Made by a program: the position numbers and the translations under genes | The notes under the pieces: generated by a model | The model's database searches: none | Told to the model about the DNA's origin: nothing | What the model saw: the letters and a program-made list of their open reading frames with translations, nothing else | Origin: Xylogone sp. PMI_703 | Lineage: Eukaryota; Ascomycota; Leotiomycetes | Length of the DNA stretch: 64,000 nt | Direction: 5' to 3' | Assembly (NCBI GenBank): GCA_021399445.1 | Contig: JAJTUQ010000006.1 | Span: forward strand, 3,410,001-3,474,000 | Shown: positions 36,201 to 47,989 of the stretch, piece by piece | Numbering within the stretch: the stretch's first letter is position 1 | Layout: the number at the start of each line of letters is the position of its first letter

Positions 36201-38529
36201 ACATGCGAACTGCAGGCCTCCTAGATACCATTGAATTCGTGGATGATGCACGCTACATGGAACCACTTGGTGAGAACGACGTCGAAATCGAAACAAAAGC
36301 GTTCGGTCTCAACTTCCTCGATATCATGATCAGCATGGGCCAAGTCCCTGGTGGGGGAATCGGCGCCGAGTGTAGTGGAGTTGTATCGAGAATTGGCAGG
36401 AATGTTACCAGTCTCTCCATCGGTCAACGAGTGCTGGCAATCGGCGTTGGCACTTACCGTACCTTTTACCGCGCTCCTGTTGAACTGGTTTATCCATTAC
36501 CGGAAGACATGTCGTTCGAAGAAGGCGCGGCGCTCCCGATCGCATTCTGCACCGCTTATTATTCACTTCTCGAAGTAGCCCGACTGAAAAAGGGCGAAAG
36601 CATCTTAATCCACTCGGCTGCTGGTGGAGTTGGGCAAGCTGCCATCATTCTCGCGAAGCATATCGGTGGAGAAGTCTATGCGACTGTGTCCTCAGATGCG
36701 AAGAAACAGTTCCTCATGAAGACTTACGGCATCCCAGAATCTCATATTTTCAACAGCCGCGACCACAGCTTTGCTCTTGGCATTGCACGCATGACGAATG
36801 GCAGAGGTGTAGACATTGTCATTAACTCTCTTGCTGGCGAATCGCTTCGTCAGACTTGGCTATGTCTTGCTCCATTTGGTAGATTTATTGAGCTTGGAAA
36901 GAAAGATATTGGTAAGTACTCATAGCCTTGATTATGATTTATCGTCTGATGGAAGTCCACTCACAGTTGGTAACACGGGCTTGGATATGATACCATTCAT
37001 GAAGAATATTTCATTCATTGGAGTGAATTTGGTTCACATAATTCAAGAGCGACCCCAATTGATGCATTCCCTTCTGAAAGATATCATGAGCCTACGAGCT
37101 AAAGGAGTCATCGTACCAATTCAACCGGTTACCCGCATGAGCCTAACAAATATTGAAGACGCTTTTAGAATGATGCAAAGCGGTAAGCATATTGGAAAGA
37201 TCGTCCTTACGGTAGATGATGAAGCGGTTGTCCCGGTACGCTTACCCTGATATTATTCCCATTTACATCCAGGAACTAAAACTATAGCAGGTAATTCCCA
37301 GAAGGGAAATCTATAAGTTTCGTCCAGACGCAACGTATCTACTTCCCGGAGGACTCGGGGGTATTGGAAGTGTTATTGCGGGATGGATGGTGAAAAATGG
37401 AGCAAGAAACCTCGTCATAACTTCGCGATCTGGAGCCAAGACCCCAGAATCCATCAAGCTTTTAGATGAATGGAGATATACTGGAGCGAACGTCGGGGCA
37501 TTTGCGTGCGATATAAGTTCGGTCGAGGGCTTGAAACAAGTTTTGGATTCGATAGCAGGAAAGTTTCCACCCATTGCTGGCGTCATTACATTCGCCATGC
37601 AGCTGCAGGTATGTACTTCGTTTGACAGAGTATTACATACTAAATTATCCAGGATGGGCTGTTCGCAAACATGACTTACGACCAGTATATCGCTGCAGTA
37701 CGGCCAAAAGCTCATATTACATCAAACCTGCATGAGTTGCTTCCCAAGGATCTAGACTTCTTTATTTGCATGTCTTCGATAGGGGGGATTATTGGGTCTA
37801 GAGGCCAGGCGAACTACAACGCAGGTACGTGAGATTTGGTTGAGAGGAATGGCTTGGTTACTGATGGATTCTCAAGGGAACACGTACCAGGATGCAATTG
37901 CGCGATACCGTGCGTCTCTTGGTCTCAAAGGTATCAGCATCAACTTAGGAGTAGTTTCTGATGTCGGATGGGCCTCATCCACCAATGCCGTTGAAAACGT
38001 AGCCAACGCCGTCGGCAGGACAATTGACACAGCAGATATCATTGCTGCTGTACAAGGTGCTATGTCAAACCAATTGCCTCCACAGTCCATACTAGGCCTC
38101 CCCACAGGCGGTATGCTTCGAGCATCTGAGAGAGAAGTGCCGTTTTACCTCTTGCAGTCTCGACTCGCTCACATGCAACTCGATGGAACGCAACAAGACT
38201 CGACTCTGCTGTTTGAATCAACGAAATCGCTGGAAAGCGCCTTACTAGAGGCGAAGACCCCGTCTGATGCTATTGATGCCGTCTGTTTCGCCTTGGTCAC
38301 AAAGCTCTCACGTGCACTGGCGATGCCCCGCGACGAGATCATCCTAACTCGCCCAGCCAACTCATATGGTGTTGACAGCCTCGTTGCAGTGGAAATACGA
38401 ACATGGGCCGTCAGGGAGGCAAAGAGTGACATTTCCGTTTTTGATATTTTGAACAATACGCCTATAGAAGCGTTAGCAGAGAAAGTTGCGATGAAATCAG
38501 CTTTGATTAAAATGGACTTGACCGGATAA
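30216..38529 (+). CDS. Highly reducing polyketide synthase, KS-AT-DH-MT-ER-KR-ACP, 2538 aa
   Basis: Fifteen exons are joined by 43-58 bp introns at 30544-30588, 30695-30752, 31157-31199, 31308-31356, 31599-31654, 32271-32322, 32478-32523, 33901-33947, 35246-35293, 35380-35426, 36912-36966, 37236-37290, 37609-37652 and 37825-37876. The coding sum is 7617 nt, in frame throughout. KS: DTACSSS with Cys178, EAHGTG with His313, NVGHMEG with His353. AT: GHSSGE with Ser648. [12 protein letters not shown] with His971 and LDAIIQ with Asp1166. C-methyltransferase: LEVGAGTGG near 1442. ER from about 1825, with SAAGGVGQA near 1970. KR: GGLGGIG near 2178 and Tyr2319 in ANYNAG. ACP: GVDSL with phosphopantetheine Ser2489. 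All key residues are present and no thioesterase or reductase follows the ACP. It should build a reduced, methylated polyketide chain that needs release in trans. Confidence 0.96.
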
Positions 38530-39219
38530 ATATGTTTTGTCAGGTTTGATTTAATTAATAACATGTTTAACTAGTAAGATAGCCAATTTTAGCTAGGCCC
38601 TTAGGTCTTCTATATTAACTTAATTTTAATGTTTAAAAGTATAATTTCTTTAACATATTATAAAATAAATATAATAACAAACAACATTAATCAATGATTA
38701 AAACTATTAAAAAGTACAATCAACTATAAGAATAAACGATATAACCGTTAAATTCAGTAAAATAATTCAAGGTTATAAGTCAAATTGAGAACATTAAATG
38801 ATAAAATGATGGATTTCAGATTTTACCGTATACTTGCCACTTGCCATGTTACAACCGGGCGGTGGCGGACCATTCTCCGACCCCGCATCAGCCACACCCG
38901 TAATTTTTCTCTCCCAGTGGCCACGAGGTTGAACCTGATTGTGCTGTTTCATATAATAGCTATGATCATGCCATACATGTAGTCTTAAGAAGACACTGAA
39001 CTACGCGCCAAGGAGCAGAAGAAATTGGACAGAGATTCATAAACATTGTTATGACGTGAGCCTCGTGTAAAACTTAGCCATCTTCGAGAAAGTGAGCGGA
39101 TCGCGTCAAGGTGCGATGTGCGAGCATTCAATCTTAACAGCTTCCATATCCCTGAGCTTGAAGCGCCAAGACTCCAAGCAAGTGATATGAGGACCTACTA
39201 ATCGAAGAGAATATCGGCA
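38530..39219. other. Intergenic between PKS and regulator
   Basis: No gene seen. The first 250 bp are very AT-rich and should contain the PKS 3' end processing region. The last 200 bp are the promoter of the Zn2Cys6 gene. Confidence 0.45.
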
Positions 39220-41573
39220 ATGCCTCGTGAGGCTAATTTTGCGGTAAATATGCGCCCGGTTCAGTGTTCCGCTCCTATGTTAACGATCCCTTCAGTGCGA
39301 TGAATGTAGGGAGAGAAAACTCAAGGTTCTTCATCCCGAATGATTCTACGTTGATTCGGAACTGATCAGATCGTAGTGTTCGAAGGACAGGCCATCATGC
39401 GTCAATTGCATCCAACAAGGCAAGAAGTGCCAGTATAGCCCCAAAGTCAATAGAACACCTTTGACCCGACAGTGAGTGCTACATTTATTAGCGCCTCTAA
39501 TTTATGCAATGATAATAAATCATCCATATGAATTTATTAATATCTGATACACCTGATTGGGTAGAAATCTTACTGAAGCTGAGGACCGAATTCGCAGACT
39601 CGAAGCTGCATTTGCCGAGTTACTGCCAAATGTCGACATAAACAGTATATTGGACTCTCACTCACACGATGAGTCACATGCTGGTCAGACTGTAGTTACG
39701 GCATCTACTAAACAGGAACCTATGGCATCTCCAAAGAATACATTCGTGGAAGATGTCGCGTCTCCAGGAGCAGAAGAAACCCTGCCCCAGGAAGCAGATG
39801 GCTTTGATTGGGTAGAGGAAATCGCAATCAGTGACATATCAGATGGTATGGCTGCTTTATCAATTAAACCTGAAGGCACAGGTTACCTTGGTAAGAGCTC
39901 CAGAACCGTAAGATAAGAAGTATTGCTACTAATAGATATACTGATATCAAGGTGCTACATCGAGCGTCGTTCCTTTGAGGGCGCTTCTAACCGGAGACCT
40001 AGACGTTAGTCGGACTGCTCCCGGAAATCTGAATCCCATCCATTTACAATTCTCAAACCCCACCTCCCAGCTATCGGGAATGTCAGAAGATGCCTTTGTT
40101 GACTCATATTTTCTCTATTACCACAAAACGTACCCATTTCTTCATGAAGAGACATTCCGGGCTCAATACGCTGACAAATCTTCGCGGCCACGGGGCAATA
40201 CATGGCCTATCCTTCTAAACACCGTCCTTGCACTGGGTGCATGGAGTATTGGAGATGAGAATTCGACCATGGATGACGTGTTTTACTACAAAGTGAAGCG
40301 CCTCTCACAAGACACTTCCGTCTTTGAAGTTGGGAACCTGGCACTTGTACAGGCTCTGTTGCTCTTGAGCAATTATACTCAGAAGCGTAATAAGCCCAAT
40401 ACTGGCTGGAATTACCTTGGTCTTGCTATCCGGATGGCTATGAGTCTTGGCCTCCACAAAGAGTTTCCTGACTGGAAAATCGGCCATCTGCAACGAGAGA
40501 TGAGACGAAGGGTATGGTGGGGCTTGTATATTTTCGATTCGGGGGCATCCATTACTTTTGGTCGTCCGGTACTCCTACCAGAGAGCAGGATTGCAGAGGC
40601 AAACCAAGTTTTGAATATCCATGAAGAAGTGAGGTCTACATGTCAATCCATTCCAAAGAAGCTGAGGAGCTAACATAAGTTTTAATGCAGGCCCTAACTC
40701 AAGCAACGACATTCCTACCCCCAGAAATCCCCTCACCTACTATTTACTCCAGTCTTAGAGCCCAATCATCCTTTCACCTGGCAACCAATCCTTTATACCA
40801 CCGCTTAATTTCAAATCCACCACCCTCTCCACAAGAACTTCTCGATCTCGAAAAGACAATCGATGTGTGGGAAATTTCTATCCCAGACTATTTCCAATTG
40901 GACAATCCAGAGCTCTACCAACAAGATGAATTCATTCTTGCTCGATACAGACTTTCATGGCGTGCCTGGAATTTACGCATCATACTTTTCCGTCCAACAG
41001 TACTACGCTGGGCTGCTAGGAGCTGGAACACAAGTTATCAAAATGAAGAAGGCGATAACAACAGCTTGGAAGAGGAACAGTGTAGGCTACTGTGCCTTAA
41101 AAGTGCAAGAGAGACAATCGCGAGTATTTCGGAGTATATGGCGGGTAAAACGCCATCGAGACTGGGTAGTTGGTACATACTGTCAGTTATACTCCATCGC
41201 TACAAATCTCTACCATTGTCACGGATAGATGTACTAACATCCAGGAAATAGCTACTTTCTTTTCCAGGCTGGTCTTATTCCGATAATCTTTCTCATCACA
41301 ACGCCTACTTCTCCTAATGCATTCTCGTGGCTTGATGATCTCCGTATCACGAAAGACCTCATCTCGTACGTTGCTACCAGTAATCCGCTCGCTGAACGAT
41401 GCTTGGAGGTCATAGATCGGTTATGTGCACCCTTATTGAATGCTACGGAACCGGAAGCGATGCTTCAGGACCCGGGACTGTTTACTAATGTGCAGTCAAT
41501 GTTTGTTGGCGACCAAGGTGATAACATGGAATTTTTGGACTGGGGCAATTTTGGTCTGCAGTGGGGAGTCTGA
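39220..41573 (+). CDS. Zn2Cys6 transcription factor with fungal MHR domain, 654 aa, likely cluster regulator
   Basis: Seven exons, with introns at 39244-39295, 39326-39376, 39472-39564, 39891-39951, 40629-40690 and 41182-41251; the coding sum is 1965 nt. The start at 39220 (MPREANFA) was chosen because its 24-nt exon splices onto the zinc cluster. Cys9, 12, 19, 26, 29 and 36 give the exact C-x2-C-x6-C-x6-C-x2-C-x6-C spacing. A short coiled coil follows (TEAEDRIRRLEAAFAEL, around 50-70). The Fungal_trans (PF04082) region includes YPFLHEETFRAQY, WNYLGLAIRMAMSLGLH and RRRVWWGLYIFDSGASITFG. It resembles Gal4/Lac9-type regulators. It lies 0.7 kb downstream of the PKS on the same strand, so pathway-specific control of the cluster is likely but inferred. 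It is nuclear and intact. Confidence 0.92.
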
Positions 41574-42340
41574 GGGGTTGATATTATTAAACCCCTTGTT
41601 AGATAGACCATTGTCTGTAAAATAGCGTATCTCCAGCAACAGCAAGCAACAGCAAACAGCAAACATACTTTTTGGAAATCAAAGTTTTGTAAAATGATAC
41701 GTTGCTATAGTCGTAGCATTCCACATGTGGGTGTTGGTCCCGGGCACCAGCCTAGCACACATTGATGTTTCCTGTTCGACAGCTACTCCCTCGAAGGTGA
41801 CCGGATCTGCCCAAGTCTCACAGCTCCAAATAAAATCCATCACATAAACGAACTGAACTGAGAAAGCGGCAAAGAATTTGAAAAAGGAAAGGAAATACAA
41901 AAATCAAAAAGCATGCGACAAACGGGATTTGCTGGTTGTACTCAACTACTCGACCTCCGATCTGAGGTTTATGTATGGCAGAGCGGACGGGATGCCTAGA
42001 TTTCCTCAATCCCCTCCTCGTCTGATTTCCATTATCAATACAAAAGTACATAGCACATGTATCGCCAGATGATGCTAGCGAATTAGCCACAATTTACGGG
42101 GTGAGTACGTGCTATCAAGATGAATAATTTGTGATAAAGATAGAAAACCTCAGATAGCTGGTTACAGAGTTTGATACATAATGTATTAGCTTTGACTGAA
42201 ATCCAAGAGATTTTCTTTTAATTCATTGTCACTTTGTTATTTGGAATAGTGGTTTAGAATGAGTGGTTATATTGCTAGTGATGTGCTAGGAAACCGAGGA
42301 AATCAAGAGGTCGAGGTTCTCCCAAAAAATGTAAAAAGGA
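41574..42340. other. Intergenic, no gene seen
   Basis: The sequence between the convergent regulator and beta-trefoil-like genes has no frame with recognisable content. Confidence 0.45.
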
Positions 42341-42904
42341 TTAAACTAATGAAATCCTTTTATCTGTATTGTCCTTGTCTACCCATAAGAACCTCCATCT
42401 GGCTCCTTCACTCTCTTCAGCCCCCCGTGCAACTAAGCAGTTTTCTGTCTCATCAATACACACATTCCAAAGATTTTGATCCTTTTTCCCATGTTTTACG
42501 CGCAGCACGTAGCCTCCGTCGGGGTGTCTTACGGCACAGAAGTGGTCCCAGCTGAGGTCATGAGGCTGGTTGGCTGTAATGGACATATCAATGGTGTGTC
42601 CCATGAACATTCCTGACGCTTTATTGCGGAAACCGAGCCATCCTTTTTTTCCAACACACAACCAATGCCAACTACCATGCTGGCTAAAATCTTTCTCTAG
42701 TTGTAGATTTCCCATCACGAGGCTGATTGCTCGATGTTTATCCTCATCCACGATCTTGAAAGTTCTGCCAGGCCAAGGAACTGCACTTTCATAAGCGGGC
42801 TCGCCATTTACACTGCCCGTTGGAGTTGTGGATGTCGGAGTGGGTGGGAAGGCAGTAGATGAGGCTTCCGATAAGAGATCGTCTTGTTCGTTGGGGACTC
42901 CCAT
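42341..42904 (-). CDS. Small beta-trefoil-like (fascin-type) hypothetical protein, 187 aa
   Basis: Single exon with a start at 42904 and a complete frame. Residues 1-45 are a Pro/Ser/Thr-rich disordered leader. From about 46 the sequence repeats a short pattern of hydrophobic and aromatic residues with Gly turns: GRTFKIVDEDKHRAISLVMG, then HWLCVGKKGWLGFRNKASG, and DHFCAVRHPDGGYVLRV. This is the look of a beta-trefoil related to fascin/actin-crosslinking domains, a common fungal hypothetical family. No signal peptide or transmembrane segment, so probably cytosolic. Whether it belongs to the polyketide cluster is unknown. Confidence 0.65.
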   Translation of the reverse strand: MGVPNEQDDLLSEASSTAFPPTPTSTTPTGSVNGEPAYESAVPWPGRTFKIVDEDKHRAISLVMGNLQLEKDFSQHGSWHWLCVGKKGWLGFRNKASGMFMGHTIDMSITANQPHDLSWDHFCAVRHPDGGYVLRVKHGKKDQNLWNVCIDETENCLVARGAEESEGARWRFLWVDKDNTDKRISLV

Positions 42905-43087
42905 TATGGAAATGTATCTTTAATAAATGATTTAAGAAGGATGTTGTGGTTGAAGTCGCAGCCTTGTTGGAATTATAGCCCAGCTCGCCTAGCAGGATGC
43001 AGTGCAACGTGTATTGGCCAATGAGGTTCTCCAGATCTTAAACACTAACGATGGCCAAAACAGTGACCTTAGACACATAATAACAAT

Positions 43088-44649
43088 CTATACAGCTGAA
43101 GTTGCTACTTCTATTGATGGTGGCGTTATATTCCAGTTACCTTCAGCTATAAGTGGTTTACCGAGAATTTTGCTGATCGCTAAGAGGTGCTGATCGCGGA
43201 ATCTACCAGCCACTATGGACAGTCCAACTGGCAGTCCATGCTCTCCAGTGAACCGCAGGAATATTGATAACAGGCGTATGAAGTCCCTAATTCAAGTTAC
43301 TCAGAAAGCGACGACCACATATACTGGATTATCTTACTGTCCAGAGACTATTAAAGGTCGCAGGACCAAAGTCACCGGTCCCTGCGGGTGCAATATCTGG
43401 GGCGCTGGGCGTAATGATAGCAGAATATTGGTCTGCAATCTTACCGAAGATAGACTGCAAGCGGGCAAGCTTGTCAAGTGATTGGAGCTGTTCTTTGTGA
43501 GTGAGGTTTGAGACGTTCTCAACAACTGCTCGATTTCTGGGATCCAATTTCGCCTTATTAATGCGGTAGTCTTTGAGGAATGAAGCTTGAGCTTCACAGT
43601 AAATGATGGTAGTGCTCATTTGCGACAGAGCCGCCGCATTATTAAACTCCTCAGGGAGCTGCAATTCTTCAACGAAGACACCGTGGCTACTTAGGATCTT
43701 GGTAGCCTGTTCCATTTCCGCAATCGTCCCGGGACCAGCATTAGGCCAGTGGGCAGTTTTAGTAAAAACAACTCTGAGTTCATTCAATGGTACGTCTCGC
43801 GGCATTTCATCATCTCTCAAGGCAAAGATATTAGCCATAAGCTGTAAATCTTCAGCATCGCGTGCGAAGAAACCGAAAGTATCTAGACTAGGAGAGCATG
43901 GCTTCACATCTTCGATTGAAATGACACTGAAGGTCGGCTTCATGGCCCAGATTCCGGTATAGGATGCTGGCCGAATGACGCTACCACCAGTCTGTGTCCC
44001 GATGCTGAGTGGGACTTGAAAATCGGCCACTGCGGCAGCAGACCCAGCAGAGGATCCACCAGGTGTGCGGCTTGCATCGTGGGGATTAGTTGTGTCGGGT
44101 CCACTGTTAGGGAAAGTGAATTCTGATGTGGTGGTTTTGCCTGAATATAGGATGAGAGAATGTCAGAATGGCGGAAGAAACGAACCGAATATGAGAGCTC
44201 CGGCCCTTCGAAGGATCTCGACGGGCGCCGAATCCAATCCTGAATGATTTCCTTCGTACAATAGAGATCCATATTGCGTTGGCATATCTAGTTTCGATCA
44301 GCGGTATCCAAATCCATAGTAATATTAACTAGCACCTCTCGTACTGAATACATCTTTGATACCGACGGCTATTCCGTGTAGCGGACCTCTTTGAGCATGA
44401 GCTACCTGGTCGAGGGCTCGAGCTTGGTTCAGTATGAGCTGTGGATCTGATTAATTGTTAGCAATGCTCATCGACAAGTCAAAGTAACACGATTTTACCG
44501 ATAAAGGCCCATGCTCTCACCACACTATCCCTCTCCCCGATACGATCCAAAAGAGAACTGGCATATTCTTCGACGGTAATGGCATCGCTTCTGAGTAAAT
44601 CGAGAACCTGTGTAGCGCTCAAAGCATACAACTTTGCCGGGGACGTCAT
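43088..44649 (-). pseudogene. Amidase-signature enzyme, about 454 aa, one 1-bp frameshift near the C-terminus
   Basis: Exons: 44649-44499, 44446-44336, 44287-44186, 44140-43338 and 43286-43088, with introns of 45-52 bp. The catalytic triad of amidase-signature enzymes is complete: Lys81 in VGIKDVF, cis-Ser151 in GGSSAGS, and Ser175 in TQTGGSVIRPAS. The family hydrolyses amide bonds of small substrates in the cytosol. The last exon reads LHTPVINIPA in the expected frame, but then needs a one-base shift at about 43253 (an extra G in a GG pair) to continue with FTGEHGLPVGL and finish at the TAG at 43088. Without correction the protein ends soon after with an abnormal tail. Everything else is intact, so this may be a very recent mutation or a sequencing error. 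Confidence 0.8.
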
Positions 44650-45073
44650 ATTTAAGCGTAGCCTTTTGAATAAATTAGAAGAATTTGGAAAAAGTAAGGC
44701 TTTTCTAGACTCTGAACCTCGCCCTCGGTCTCATGAACCCTTCCTGGGACGGTGGGGTGGAATTGTGTCACGTGCTTTGGACTTCTCATGGGCCAAACGT
44801 AGCATCCTGGTTCCATGGATAATCATCAGTACGTTCCCTATGCAACCTAAGATAGAAAACCTTGAAAGTCTGATCATGACGCAAATACATATCACAATAA
44901 GAGAATCACGCAGATCTGGAATAACTTGGGCTGTTGTAAATATATATAATAATGTGTAGGATAAAAAATTCAATTACTATCTGGAAATAAAACTGCTATC
45001 CCAAACCAAAACCGCTATTCAGAGCCGAAGTCGTTGTGTGCATGAGTCGCATATGTGTAATGCGGCATTCAGA
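44650..45073. other. Intergenic, no gene seen
   Basis: Short spacer between the amidase 5' end and the 3' end of the 306-aa gene. Confidence 0.45.
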
Positions 45074-45994
45074 TCAGTGCGGGCCAAGTACATACAGCAC
45101 CTGATATGAATTGCTCATATCCTTTATCGTCCAGATTGCTTCAATATCCAACAAGAGCTCGGCAAAATGTTGAGTGAGGAGACGTCCAACGAACGCGCCA
45201 TTTGGGGTGCCTAATAATGCGTGAAAGAGGCCCTCGTAATTATGCCTACACCAGCACCGTGCCACCTCTGTATTACTGTCCTCATCATGTTGAGTCTTCT
45301 CTGCAAACTTCTTATATACTTGTTCAATAATGTGTTTCGAATCCGAGTTGTCCACTTTGAATTGGACTAAGTATCTGAGGGCGCGTACTTTTTCCATAAC
45401 TCCTGGCTCAATGTTGCCTGGTCCAGCATTCAAGTCGGAGTGTGGTCGGTTGAAGTGGCGCCAAGAGTAGTATAGTGCTTCAGAATAAAAGAGTGGGTCG
45501 CCACGCCGATATATATGGTTTGAAAGTACGATACCATTTGGGCGGTCGTCTGCAGACTGCATCATGAGCTGGATATAGCTTAATGGTTCGTCGAATTTTG
45601 GGTACTCCATCTTTCCGTCAACCACCACCGGTTTTGCATCAAGATTTGGCCACTCCTTCTTTCCATCGATCGTTATCCTAGAATACACCCCTTTGGTTAT
45701 GGTTGTACCATTTTTTTCATCTGTTTCGAGGGTTGGTTCCTCGACACCATCGACAGGGACACCCATTAAAAATTCAACAACGCCTCCACCTGGCAGTCCT
45801 ACATCTCTCGCGGGGATCTTTCTAGTGTAGTCACCACTGTAGTACAATTCTTCTCCTGGCTTGTTCTCTGCAGCTAGGGCAGCCTTCAAGTCATCTGTCA
45901 CACCTGTTTTAAAGTATTTGGCGAGAGTATCGCAAAATTTCTTTCCTTTCTCTGCTGCTGCTTCTAAAGTCAACACATTCTTCTCCTCAGCCAT
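45074..45994 (-). CDS. Hypothetical protein, 306 aa, single exon
   Basis: The uninterrupted frame begins MAEEKNVLTLEAAAEKGKKF and has balanced composition, so it is probably a real gene. No signal peptide or transmembrane helix is visible. Charged helical segments lie at the start and from about residue 200 on. The middle is rich in Gly, Asp and Pro (for example YSGDYTRKIPARDVGLPGGG). A cluster of Cys, His and Trp occurs near ARCWCRHNYEG at about 245. I do not recognise the family and assign no function. Confidence 0.6.
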   Translation of the reverse strand: MAEEKNVLTLEAAAEKGKKFCDTLAKYFKTGVTDDLKAALAAENKPGEELYYSGDYTRKIPARDVGLPGGGVVEFLMGVPVDGVEEPTLETDEKNGTTITKGVYSRITIDGKKEWPNLDAKPVVVDGKMEYPKFDEPLSYIQLMMQSADDRPNGIVLSNHIYRRGDPLFYSEALYYSWRHFNRPHSDLNAGPGNIEPGVMEKVRALRYLVQFKVDNSDSKHIIEQVYKKFAEKTQHDEDSNTEVARCWCRHNYEGLFHALLGTPNGAFVGRLLTQHFAELLLDIEAIWTIKDMSNSYQVLYVLGPH

Positions 45995-47989
45995 GGCGAG
46001 TCTTATGTTAACTGGATATATGGTTCTGGTTGGATGTAGCCGTGGTTTCCCTCAAAACTAAAAACAAATATCACAAGATGGCTGGTGGGCAAAAGGGGAA
46101 GAGCAAGCTGTGCCATTTTATAGAAATATTTCTATCGGTGAGAAGGTGGTGAATCCTCACTCCATGGACCAACACAGATCAAACATCAGCTCCCGCTTGC
46201 AGTGGCGCTGAAGGCAAAGATGGTGTCAGTGTTCTCATGACACACATTGTCATGTTGTAACAGCTGGTCGAGAGATACAAGAGCATCACTCATAGGTATA
46301 CGAGATATTTAATTCAGCTACTCCGATATGGAAATGTAAATAATTACCAATATGAGTAGTGCCTCTACCACCTTGGCTTCCAATATCCGAAAGCAGGAGA
46401 CCTACGCATTTTCCTTGAACAGTACAAATTAGTGCAGTAAGCTGTGTCGGTCTCCCAGCATCGAGCGAAAGTGTTGTTAGTAGAAAATACAGTTAATTCC
46501 GAAAGAGGGTGGTCAGAAACCGAATTGGCAATAACGTGGCGAGCTGAAGAACATTCTCGGCTGGGTTTCGAAGCACTGAGGTACATTCTGTTTGCTGCTG
46601 GCCTGCACCACAATACGGGCTGGACTTGCTCGTTTCGGTCGATGCACTGTTCCCGTGGCGTCATTCTCTCTTTACATCCAAACTTCATTCCCGATACCAC
46701 GCATTGATTCAATACTCCAGCTCGTGTTGAGAGCGTCAGACTGGAATCAATGGGTATTAGGAAACTCTTGGTGACAGAGTGCAAAATTCCTTTTACATCT
46801 TTTGCTATTGCTGCTGCCAGTTTCTTGCTTTACTAAACTGCTTACCTCGGTGCCATGGTAAACTTACATATTTAGTTCAACGTCTATGTGGGTTCTCTGA
46901 TACTGTTCTTGTGGTTTATGCAGTGGTATATTTGAAAGAAAGCCGGGGGCGGAGCTGCATCTCATAAGCCAAGCCTGTGCAACGGCCCATCCCGTGAAGT
47001 GGGGCCGCAGCTTCTCCCATATTCCCAGCAGCACATTTTGTTGAGTGTTTGTTTGAATTTCATGAGTATTGCGGTTGCTAACGTCCTGGGAACGATAAAT
47101 ATATATTTTGGATTATCCTAGACAGAATTAAAGGTGAAATTAAAGTTAAAGTCACGAGTTTAATAAATTTTAATGCTTCGTCGAACCAATAACTAGTTAA
47201 ATCGCCCCGTTCTGATTACGTGATGCGCCATTTTAGGAAATGTATCCACAATGTTTTCAGTGGAATATTAAAAGGAGATTAAAAGATAGATAGAAGATAG
47301 ACATAGCAAAGTGAAAAGCTTTTGCACTGCTACAGGGTATCATGTATGCCCCCGAGTGAGGATGAACCTCAGGATATACATCCTTCCCTCCTTATTGATT
47401 GTTAGTACTCCGTATGTCCGGTGGTGACATTGATGCCTCACTTTGTGAGCATAGGCCAACAGACTACAGCCGATAAGCGTCACAGCTTGTTGGCAGGATT
47501 TCCATGGAATTCGATAGAAAACATCTAAATATATGGTTCTTGGTAAAGAAGCGCAGGGAAGGCGGCCCCCCGAGACAGGAAGCAAAGCCATGCAATCACA
47601 TTGCCACTGGTGAGGCGTAATAACAATCAAATATGGGAGAGGCTGTTCTAGCTTCGCTCTGATTTTCCGGTCCTTATAGCTGCGGTGCTCGCGTGGCCTG
47701 CTGAGCCTATCGCACATCTTTTTTCGCTTGAAATCTATAGTAAAACTCACCTCTTTCAACAACGATTTAAATATATAACGACGCCTTCAATCATAATCAA
47801 ACTCCGGTATATGTTTAATTAGTATAACGAGAATTTTAATCTGGTTTTATTTTATTTTTAATAGGAGGTTTGTTATTATATCGGCTGTCTCATAATACTG
47901 TGGTACTCTCCATGGGGTTGTCTAACGAGCCTAGGAAAGAATTGACCCCCGTACTCGCACTACCAGGCATCGCCACTACTAGTACCGGT
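45995..47989. other. Two kb without a supported gene
   Basis: Frames of 60-140 codons exist (for example 46365-46784 and 47340-47762, both minus), but none has family signal, a convincing start context or splice structure. I treat them as chance. Confidence 0.4.

Noticed and set aside
42259..42555. 98-codon plus frame
   Set aside because: Antisense to the beta-trefoil-like gene, which has a better coding pattern.
46365..46784. 139-codon minus frame
   Set aside because: No family signal, and equal-quality frames lie on the other strand.
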